Assembly (NCBI GenBank): GCA_009929775.1
Contig: RZZS01000025.1
Span: forward strand, 1-34,288
Reading direction: 5' to 3'
Source: Alphaproteobacteria bacterium
GTDB lineage: Bacteria > Pseudomonadota > Alphaproteobacteria > Micavibrionales > Micavibrionaceae
DNA: 34,288 nucleotides
Position 1 is the first letter of the stretch. Each line of letters opens with the position of its first letter. A program made the position numbers and the translations under genes. Shown here in pieces: positions 27,295 to 34,288 of this stretch. The notes beneath the pieces were generated by a model, which saw nothing but the letters and a program-made list of their open reading frames with translations, made no database searches and was not told the DNA's origin.

Positions 27295-27434
27295 GCAGAA
27301 ATAAATGATGCAGATTGCGCAGGGATTTTGTTCGTCTGCAAGGCGCAAGAACGGCGCATACCGTTGGCATGCAACGCTTTTTGCAACGCAGCGGACGGAC
27401 GAAAGAACAAGCAAAATGGAGTATTTATTTCTGC
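27295..27434. mobile_element. 140-bp MITE-like element with 12-bp perfect terminal inverted repeats
   Basis: GCAGAAATAAAT (27295-27306) and ATTTATTTCTGC (27423-27434) are perfect inverted ends. Inside is a GCAACGC...GCAACGC direct repeat near 27370-27390. No gene is inside. It sits at the right edge of the island, 8 bp before the end of odhB. No target duplication is clear. Confidence 0.5.
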
Positions 27435-27441
27435 ACGAACC

Positions 27442-28656
<1,215 letters not shown>

Positions 28657-28866
28657 GTCTCTATTCCGTTCCGTTTTGGTCAAGCACGATTTAAGTGCGT
28701 ACAATTGTTGTATGCCGCGCGGGCAAGGTCAATGCCGAACAGAACGATTCAACCGAAACCCATGCGCGGCGTGCATAGGGACCATGCCTTCATACAATAT
28801 TAGTCTTTATGGTGCACGGTTAGGGAAGGTGATATCCTTTTAATTAAGTAAAAAAGAGTACACCCC

Positions 28867-28992
28867 ATGCTCAAAATCCAGGAAGTCCCCGCAGAACTCG
28901 CCGTTCCCGAAGAAAAAGCCGAAGCCCCGGCGCAACCGACCGACGTCGTCGTGCTCCAGACCTTCTTCAGCAATCTTCTCAATATCGAATAG
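28867..28992 (+). CDS. Candidate 41-residue protein
   Basis: A short frame starting MLKIQEVPAELAVPEEKAEA and ending in a hydrophobic tail (VVVLQTFFSNLLNIE). Third codon positions are mostly G or C, like the neighbouring genes. It has an acidic Ala/Pro-rich N-terminal half and no Cys. An AT-rich stretch (28840-28860) precedes it; GAG about 8 nt upstream is a weak ribosome site. I recognise no family. It lies alone between the divergent odhB and the oxidoreductase. Confidence 0.4.
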   Translation: MLKIQEVPAELAVPEEKAEAPAQPTDVVVLQTFFSNLLNIE

Positions 28993-29040
28993 TTCTGTTT
29001 CCTCTTGCCACGAACGTCCATCGGCCTACACTTTACGGCC

Positions 29041-30021
29041 ATGGAGACACGCGCCATTCTCGTTGACGAACCCGGCGACCCCGACGCGATGCGTTTCGGG
29101 GAGATCGCTCTTTCCGATCCCGGCGAAGGGGAGGTTCTGTTGCGCCAGACCGCCATCGCCGTCAACTATATCGACGTCTATCACCGGACGGGTCTCTACC
29201 CTTTGCCCGGGCGGCCTTTTACGCCGGGCCTTGAAGCCGCCGGTATCGTCGAAAAGCTCGGCCCCGGCGTAGAGGGCCTGTCCGAAGGCCAGCGCGTCGC
29301 CTACGCGTCACCGCCCGTCGGAGCCTACGCAGAGGCACGCCTTATGCCCGCGGACCGGCTCGTTCCCCTGCCCGACTTTATCGACGACGTGACGGCAGCC
29401 GCCATCATGACCAAGGGGCTGACAGCCGAATATCTGCTGCGCCGCACGTTCAGGGTAAAACCCGGCGACACCGTGCTGATCCATGCCGCCGCCGGAGGCG
29501 TCGGCCTGATCGCCTGCCAGTGGGCGGACTCCCTGGGCGCGCGCGTCATCGGCACCGTGGGCAGCGAGGAAAAAGCGGACATCGCTCGCGCCAGCGGTTG
29601 TCACTATCCGATCGTCTACACGAAAGAGGACTTTCACGCCCGCGTCATGGACATCACCGAAGGCCGGGGGGTTCCGGTCGTTTACGATTCCGTCGGCAAG
29701 GATACGTTCGGGAAGTCGCTGGATTGCCTTTCACCGCTCGGAACGATGGTTTCGTTCGGGCAATCCTCCGGCCCCGTCCCCCCGTTCGATATAGCCGTGC
29801 TCAGCCAAAAAGGCTCGCTCTTTCTTACCCGCCCGACGATCATGCACTATATGGCCGACCGAAACATTCTGCTGGAAGCCGCCCGGGAGCTTTTCGACCG
29901 TGTCGCGAACCAGACGATCCGCGTATCCGTTCATCGCCGCTACGCGCTCTGGGACGCGCCGCGGGCGCACGAAGACCTTGAGCAACGCAAAACGACCGGA
30001 TCGATGGTTCTCCTGCCGTAA
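29041..30021 (+). CDS. NADPH:quinone oxidoreductase-like zinc-free medium-chain dehydrogenase
   Basis: 326 residues. The N-terminal GroES-like domain has the quinone reductase patterns AIAVNYIDVYHRTGLYPLP and FTPGLEAAGIVEKLGPGVEG. The Rossmann loop HAAAGGVGLIACQWA is near 148-162. The zinc-binding cysteines of alcohol dehydrogenases are missing, as in Qor proteins. It likely reduces quinones or enones with NADPH in the cytoplasm. The frame opens at 29005, but METRAILVDEPG at 29041 is the family start. Confidence 0.9.
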   Translation: METRAILVDEPGDPDAMRFGEIALSDPGEGEVLLRQTAIAVNYIDVYHRTGLYPLPGRPFTPGLEAAGIVEKLGPGVEGLSEGQRVAYASPPVGAYAEARLMPADRLVPLPDFIDDVTAAAIMTKGLTAEYLLRRTFRVKPGDTVLIHAAAGGVGLIACQWADSLGARVIGTVGSEEKADIARASGCHYPIVYTKEDFHARVMDITEGRGVPVVYDSVGKDTFGKSLDCLSPLGTMVSFGQSSGPVPPFDIAVLSQKGSLFLTRPTIMHYMADRNILLEAARELFDRVANQTIRVSVHRRYALWDAPRAHEDLEQRKTTGSMVLLP

Positions 30022-30126
30022 AGTTTCGGTCGACACCGTCCCTCGCAAGACCCGGCCTCCCCGAACCGATCCGCCTAAACCATTATTCTAACGCGGCCTT
30101 TTAAGCCGTACAATCGCATTCAGCAT

Positions 30127-30187
30127 AACAAGCCCTCTCCAGCTTCGCTCGCGGTCATGGCATTTTCAGACGGCTTGTTTTTTTGCT
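30127..30187 (+). terminator. Long-loop hairpin with T-run between the oxidoreductase and the chemoreceptor
   Basis: AACAAGCC (30127-30134) pairs with GGCTTGTT (30172-30179), followed at once by a run of Ts to 30184. The loop is about 37 nt. The ribosome site of the next gene (AGGAGA, 30192-30197) comes only 8 nt after the T-run, so it could end the upstream transcript or attenuate the chemoreceptor. Confidence 0.45.
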
Positions 30188-30203
30188 GTTCAGGAGACCC
30201 TCT

Positions 30204-31556
30204 ATGTCTGCGATGTTCGAAAATGACGATTTCCTCCCGCCCGTGGCCGACGCACACGAAGAACACCTCGTCGCTATAAATAACCTCAATCACGGCAATT
30301 GCCGCATCTCCATTACGACCGATCACCCGCTGTCGGTCACCATCCGGGACCTTGGCACGACGATGACGACGGGACGGCGCCGCGATCTTGAGAGCATGGT
30401 GGCTCTATCGATGCAGGCGAGCGAGGCGATCGCCGCCGTTTCGTTCGTGACCGGCGACGTCCGGGAAGTCGCCGACAACACGCAGACCATTGCCGCCGCC
30501 ATCGAGGAACTGAATACAACGATCAACGAGATATCGGCATCAAGCCATTCGGTCGTGGAAGCGGCGCATGCGACGGAAGAGGCGATATCCAAGGGACAGG
30601 CCGCCGTTCAAAGTTCCGTTCGGCGTATCGATACAATCGCGGAAACGATGGGTCTCGCCAACGATCGCCTGGAAAACCTGTCGGAGGCCGTATCCGCGAT
30701 CGCCGGCATGCTCGGCTCGATCGAATCGATCGCCAAACAAACCAATCTTCTTGCCCTGAACGCCACAATCGAGGCCGCCCGCGCCGGAGCGGCCGGCAAA
30801 GGCTTCGCGGTCGTCGCCTCCGAGGTCAAGGAACTCGCGGGACAGACCGCCAAGGCGACCGACGAGATCCGGCAGAGAATCGCCGCCATCACGGACGGAA
30901 TGCGGGAAATGTCCGACGCCATGATGGAATCCGTGGGATCGGTGGATGCGGGGCGGAGCGAAATTCACAAGGCCGGAGACGAAATCGACACGGTCGTGAA
31001 GAATATTCAGGACGTGACCCGCCTGATGGCGTCAACCGCCTCAAGCGTCACCGAGCAAAGCGCTGCGCTTGAAGAAATCGGACGCAGCATCGAAATCATC
31101 CGTCACAAAACCGCGCGGTCCGCCGAAAACGCCGAAAGCGCCGTCACGTCGGTGAACGCGTCGTCGACCCTTATCGAGACACGGCTCGGCGACTTTGCCA
31201 ACATGGACATTCCCGAATCGGTGATCGATTTTGCGATGTCCGACCATATCGCATGGAAGAAGAAGCTCGCGGGCATGCTCGTCGGCGCGGAAAAGCTGAC
31301 GGCCGAAGAACTTTCCGATCACAAAAACTGCCGCCTTGGAAAATGGTGTTCGGGCGTTACGGACCCTTCCGTCAAAAACAGCGCGGCGTTCAAGGGAATA
31401 GAAAAACCGCACGCCGACGTGCATGTTCACGGGAAACGCGCGGCGGAGCTTTTCTCGAAAGGAGACCGGCAAGGCGCGCAAGCGGTGTACGACGAGATGG
31501 TCAATGCGTCGGCGATCGTCATCGAGCGGCTCAATGAACTCAAAGGCAGCCGCTAG
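30204..31556 (+). CDS. Soluble methyl-accepting chemotaxis protein with C-terminal CZB zinc-binding domain
   Basis: 450 residues, no transmembrane segment or ligand-binding periplasmic domain, so cytoplasmic. Residues 60-340 form the coiled-coil signalling domain, with the hairpin tip [20 protein letters not shown] that contacts CheA/CheW. The C-terminal CZB domain has the zinc ligands His347 (DHIAW), Cys376 (NCRLGKW), and His403 and His407 (PHADVH). CZB domains sense zinc or oxidants such as hypochlorite through the Cys. The start ATG 30204 is chosen for its AGGAGA site; a TTG at 30183 is possible but less likely. It overlaps the end of the permease gene by 4 bp on the opposite strand. No che genes are in the window. 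Confidence 0.9.
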   Translation: MSAMFENDDFLPPVADAHEEHLVAINNLNHGNCRISITTDHPLSVTIRDLGTTMTTGRRRDLESMVALSMQASEAIAAVSFVTGDVREVADNTQTIAAAIEELNTTINEISASSHSVVEAAHATEEAISKGQAAVQSSVRRIDTIAETMGLANDRLENLSEAVSAIAGMLGSIESIAKQTNLLALNATIEAARAGAAGKGFAVVASEVKELAGQTAKATDEIRQRIAAITDGMREMSDAMMESVGSVDAGRSEIHKAGDEIDTVVKNIQDVTRLMASTASSVTEQSAALEEIGRSIEIIRHKTARSAENAESAVTSVNASSTLIETRLGDFANMDIPESVIDFAMSDHIAWKKKLAGMLVGAEKLTAEELSDHKNCRLGKWCSGVTDPSVKNSAAFKGIEKPHADVHVHGKRAAELFSKGDRQGAQAVYDEMVNASAIVIERLNELKGSR

Positions 31557-32653
31557 CCCGACCAGAAATTCATCGCGTATCCAAGCACCAGGACCTGCGG
31601 CACGGTTACGAGCGGCAGGAAAAGCGCGATCTTCCACGATTTCGTGACGTCGCGCAGGACGAGGATTTCCGTATAGTCGGTCGCCACGCCCGCCATCAGG
31701 AAGACGAAGCCGTTCCCCGGCGCGGCGGCGCGGTTCAGGAGATCGCCCGCAATCGGCGCCGAGCCTTCCGAGCACACTTCGATAATCGTGGTGGCGACGA
31801 GAGTCAGCGACAAGCCGAGCAATGTCGGGCCGAAATAATCCTGAAAGACGTCCGGCGGCACGAACGCGCGAATGGCAGCGGCCAGCAACGTACCGAAAAG
31901 CAGCCACCGCAAGACCATTTTCCCGCCCGTCCAGCCCTCCCGGATGACCCCGCCTGCCCACGCGCCATTCGGGCGGAAGTCCTTCAGACGGCGTTTGGCG
32001 TCCTCCATAAACCTGAACCCTTCGGGCAGTTTCGTTTCATGCGGATTGGGCGGCAACATCCCCGCCTTGACGAGCGCCCGGAAGACGAACCCGGAAACAA
32101 CCGCCACCAGCGCCGAGGCAAGGATGAAAACGAGCGTCCACGGGAGTCCGATCAGCGCGACGAGAATGAACGTCAGGGACAGAGAATTCCATGGACTGGC
32201 GATCAAAAACGTCATGACCTGCGCGATCGAGGCGCCCCGTTCGTAGAGCTTCGCCCCCACCATCAGGATGCCGTGCGAACAAAGGTCGAGGAACAATCCG
32301 GCAATCGCCGCGCGTACGATACCGCCCGCGCTGTCGCCGCGCCCAAGCGCCCACGTGAAATATTCCCTCGGCACCGCGCTCATGAGTCCGACGGCCACGA
32401 TACCAAGCACCACGCCCCACCACATCTGGCCGAGCAATTCGAGAATCGCCATGCCCATCAGGTGGACACGCGGAATATCGACCGCCCCCGCCTCGCCGAT
32501 ACCGTAAAGAATCAGGACGACGGCAATGGCGAACATGCTGCCGTGAAGGACCCAGTCGACCTGAAATCCGCCCGGCGAGCCGGCGCCGCCGCTCCCGCAA
32601 CAGGACGGTTTCGATTCGGATTCTGCATCGTTCTTGTCGTGACAGGAAGCCAT
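31553..32653 (-). CDS. Permease of the DUF318/ArsP family (SO_0444-like metal efflux)
   Basis: 366 residues. A Cys-rich N-terminus ([16 protein letters not shown]) is followed by about eight to ten membrane segments in two halves, linked by a charged loop near residues 195-240. The first half has [20 protein letters not shown] and [13 protein letters not shown]; the second has [13 protein letters not shown]. These are the repeated signature of PF03773-type permeases, which include arsenical and Cu/Zn efflux proteins. The N-terminal cysteines suggest a soft metal. The gene next door encodes a zinc-binding receptor, but they converge and share no operon. Confidence 0.82.
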   Translation of the reverse strand: MASCHDKNDAESESKPSCCGSGGAGSPGGFQVDWVLHGSMFAIAVVLILYGIGEAGAVDIPRVHLMGMAILELLGQMWWGVVLGIVAVGLMSAVPREYFTWALGRGDSAGGIVRAAIAGLFLDLCSHGILMVGAKLYERGASIAQVMTFLIASPWNSLSLTFILVALIGLPWTLVFILASALVAVVSGFVFRALVKAGMLPPNPHETKLPEGFRFMEDAKRRLKDFRPNGAWAGGVIREGWTGGKMVLRWLLFGTLLAAAIRAFVPPDVFQDYFGPTLLGLSLTLVATTIIEVCSEGSAPIAGDLLNRAAAPGNGFVFLMAGVATDYTEILVLRDVTKSWKIALFLPLVTVPQVLVLGYAMNFWSG

Positions 32654-32853
32654 GGCACAGAACTATAGTTCGGTCTGGAGACAGAGAAAGGGAAAACTGA
32701 AGCCCGGGCCGTGATTTATCAATGCGACCGCGGAGACGGGAGGAAAACCCTCCGTCTTTGCCCCAAAAATACCTTAATTCAGAAACCTTCTGTTACACAA
32801 AAATAATCGGACAAGCGAAGCGGTAAACGGCTGTGAGAGCCATTTTTCGCCCT
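32654..32853. other. Non-coding stretch upstream of the permease
   Basis: No gene seen. GACGG and CCGTC around 32735-32755 form an imperfect hairpin followed by TTT. The permease promoter (minus strand) should lie in 32654-32730; no clear boxes are visible. 32760-32815 is AT-rich and could hold a plus-strand promoter for the structured RNA that follows. Confidence 0.35.
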
Positions 32854-33113
32854 TGCCAGAGCCCTCCGGACGTGGGAACCTGAGGACATCAGGAGATGAT
32901 GTTTTTCATCTCCTGATGGTTCAACCGGAGGAGTTTCAGGAAACCTTCGAGCGGTTGGGGGGAAACCATCACATGCCCGTCAGAGTATACTATCGCACGC
33001 CCGGCTCTCCGGCTGGCGTCAGGGCATGTTTGTACCCTTCACGGGGACAACACGGTTAACAAAAAAAGGCGCCTCAACTGCTATCGCCGGCCGCAAGGCC
33101 GGCTTTTTTTTCC
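32854..33113 (+). ncRNA. Candidate structured RNA ending in an intrinsic terminator
   Basis: Several hairpins follow each other. A perfect 13-bp stem CATCAGGAGATGA/TCATCTCCTGATG is at 32887-32918. ACATGCCC (32972-32979) pairs with GGGCATGT (33022-33029) and encloses a CCGG-rich inner stem. GTACCC pairs with GGG(G)AC near 33031-33048. A terminator at 33086-33111 ends it. No convincing protein is encoded. It does not match the landmarks I know for tmRNA, RNase P RNA, 4.5S RNA, 6S RNA or the common riboswitches. It could be an independent RNA or a leader for the solute-binding protein gene starting 165 bp later. The 5' end is a guess. Confidence 0.4.
33086..33111 (+). terminator. Strong rho-independent terminator
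   Basis: GCCGGCC (33086-33092), GCAA tetraloop, GGCCGGC (33097-33103), then eight Ts. No annotated gene ends just upstream on this strand, which is the main reason to suspect an RNA gene or leader here. Confidence 0.85.
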
Positions 33114-33277
33114 CTAAGCATTTATGTAAGTCGGAGCCGGAAAAAGGCAAGAGAACCGGGCGCGGCGTCCCCGTCTCGGATATGAATTGTCCGCAGTCCG
33201 TGGAAACCCCCTTGAAAGAACACCAGGAACGTGAAATCCTGCAATATCTTCAAAAACATAACAACAGTGGTTCCGAT

Positions 33278-34138
33278 ATGAAACAGGCTGTTCTCGTTGT
33301 CCTGCTTTGCCTGTGGCCTCTTGCTGCCATTGCGGCCAAGGATGCCGGCGAAAAAGAAACCGTTTACGAACGCGTCATGCGGACCGGGACGATCCGGTGC
33401 GGATATGTGTCCTACCCTCCTTACGTGATCAAGAATATCAATACCGGCGCCATTACGGGTATCTGGGCGGATTTGATGGAAGAGGTGGGAAATCAGCTCT
33501 CTCTCGGGATCGAGTGGACGGAAGAAGTCGGAACGGGAGACCAACTCGTCGCCCTGCAATCCGGCCGATTTGACGCCTTGTGCACCGGCACATTATCCGT
33601 CCCTGCCCGGGCCCGCGCCGTTAACTTCACGCAGCCTTTTTACTATGACCCACTATATGTTGTCGTAAGGCCAGAAGACGTGGAGCGTTTCAAGGACGTG
33701 ACAAAGCTAAACAGCCCGGATTACACAATGATGGTACTTGAAGGCGAAGCGGCGCATTATATCGCCCTCGACCGCTTTCCGAACGCCCGCATCGTCACTC
33801 AGCCGAGCCTTACGGACCCGGGGCAGCGCTTTCTTGATATCGTTCACGGAAAAGGCGACGCCTCCCTCGTCGGAATGTCGAACTTTCATATCTTCGACAC
33901 GCACAATCCCGGTGCCCTTGCCATTCTCGACGCGCAACCCCTGACAGCCAGCAAAGCCGGAATCGTCGTGGCGAAGGGCGAATTCGATCTCTGGAAGATG
34001 CTCGATACAACGGTCGGCTTCCTGAACGACACCGGCTTTACGAAAAGTGTTGCCGACAAGTACGACAACGTGATTGTTCCGGTCCTGCCGCCTGCCCTCA
34101 AACCAGCGGGCTTTCAACCCCCACCATCAGCAAGATAA
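33278..34138 (+). CDS. Periplasmic solute-binding protein, SBP_bac_3 family
   Basis: 286 residues. The signal peptide is MKQAVLVVLLCLWPLAAIAA, with probable cleavage before KDAG. The mature part has the family patterns GTIRCGYVSYPPYV, GIWADLMEEVGNQL and GRFDALCTGTLSVPARARAVNFTQPFY, as in amino-acid-type binding proteins. The frame is open to 33026, but the signal peptide fixes ATG 33278. No ABC permease or ATPase is next to it, so the partner is elsewhere, or it is an orphan sensor. Ligand unknown. Confidence 0.88.
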   Translation: MKQAVLVVLLCLWPLAAIAAKDAGEKETVYERVMRTGTIRCGYVSYPPYVIKNINTGAITGIWADLMEEVGNQLSLGIEWTEEVGTGDQLVALQSGRFDALCTGTLSVPARARAVNFTQPFYYDPLYVVVRPEDVERFKDVTKLNSPDYTMMVLEGEAAHYIALDRFPNARIVTQPSLTDPGQRFLDIVHGKGDASLVGMSNFHIFDTHNPGALAILDAQPLTASKAGIVVAKGEFDLWKMLDTTVGFLNDTGFTKSVADKYDNVIVPVLPPALKPAGFQPPPSAR

Positions 34139-34200
34139 AGGGCGGGAAAGCAAACACGTCGTAAAAATTCCGGCATGGCGTTTTTTTGTTTCCGCCCTTT
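34137..34200. repeat. Inverted repeat between the binding-protein gene and the IS30-like end
   Basis: AAAGGGCGG (34137-34145) pairs with CCGCCCTTT (34192-34200), and GAAA/TTTC extends it. A T7 run lies inside at 34181-34187. It may be a terminator for the binding-protein gene or part of the end of the insertion sequence. Confidence 0.4.
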
Positions 34201-34288
34201 CAACAGTGAAGTGCCCGATTGGGGGGTGGGCGGGCCAATGCGGCGGAAAAGACTTCTTGCGGGGTGTTGAATCCCAGTATTTTCCTCG
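34200..34288 (-). CDS. IS30 family transposase, C-terminal fragment (runs off the window)
   Basis: Reading the minus strand in from the window edge gives RKILGFNTPQEVFSAALARP and a stop at 34200-34202. The RK-LGF-TP-EVF pattern is the conserved C-terminal end of IS30 transposases. Only about 29 codons are visible. The right end of an insertion sequence therefore lies close to 34139-34200. Confidence 0.75.
   Translation of the reverse strand, partial: RKILGFNTPQEVFSAALARPPPNRALHC

Noticed and set aside
26161..27414. 417-codon open frame on the minus strand
   Set aside because: Antisense to the dCMP-deaminase-like gene; part of it translates the PSPASGGGLGGGE repeat.
32887..32960. Hammerhead ribozyme or TPP riboswitch, suggested by CTGATGG and AACCTGAGG
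   Set aside because: The required core elements (CUGANGA with GAAA; CUGAGA with ACCUGAUC) are not present.
32853..33059. 68-codon open frame within the structured region
   Set aside because: It spans the perfect hairpins and has no ribosome site or recognisable family; RNA structure explains the region better.

Overview
The window looks like chromosomal DNA of a GC-rich alphaproteobacterium. The F1-ATPase operon atpHAGDC stands without the Fo genes, DUF484 sits directly before xerC, and priA, a small transaldolase, lpdA and a 2-oxoglutarate dehydrogenase E2 gene lie close together. All of these are alphaproteobacterial habits. I cannot name the genus from sequence alone.

Layout. 1-3120: a nested inverted repeat, then a DinG/XPD-type Fe-S helicase with two small palindromes inserted in frame. 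3438-7235 (+): pabB-pabA-pabC for p-aminobenzoate/folate, tightly overlapped, followed by a LOG-family protein. 7241-12904 (-): atpHAGDC, interrupted by a REP-like element between atpD and atpC and by an AT-rich GxxExxY gene flanked by inverted repeats between atpG and atpD. 13016-15401: a TraX-like membrane protein (-) and a membrane protein fused to a spermidine-synthase-like domain (+). 15409-17994 (-): priA with a complete DUF559 nuclease-like domain inserted in frame between two 42-bp inverted repeats. 18074-20604 (+): small transaldolase, DUF484 and XerC. 20671-22065 (-): lpdA. 22149-27201: an accessory island of nucleotide enzymes. 27442-28656 (-): odhB. 28867-32653: a possible 41-residue protein, a quinone oxidoreductase, a soluble CZB chemoreceptor and a metal-type permease. 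32654-34288: a structured untranslated stretch ending in a strong terminator, a periplasmic solute-binding protein, and the 3' end of an IS30-like transposase running off the window.

The most unusual part is 22149-27201, which lies between lpdA and odhB, genes that are normally neighbours. A divergent pair of transcription units encodes (i) an 874-residue protein that I read as degenerate LOG - HAM1/RdgB-like NTP pyrophosphatase - degenerate LOG - near-intact LOG, (ii) a two-domain cytidine-deaminase-like protein with one active-looking and one dead-looking domain, and (iii) a two-part dCMP-deaminase-like protein, again with one active-looking and one dead-looking half. Together they could take a nucleoside triphosphate to the monophosphate, to free base plus ribose phosphate, and deaminate cytosine nucleotides or nucleosides. 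That suggests nucleotide-pool processing or a nucleotide-based defence or signalling system. The domain calls are read by eye; the function is inference.

A second theme is repeat-borne cassettes. Two PD-(D/E)XK-type nuclease-like domains (GxxExxY and DUF559), each between inverted repeats, sit inside core loci (the atp operon and priA) without visibly breaking them.
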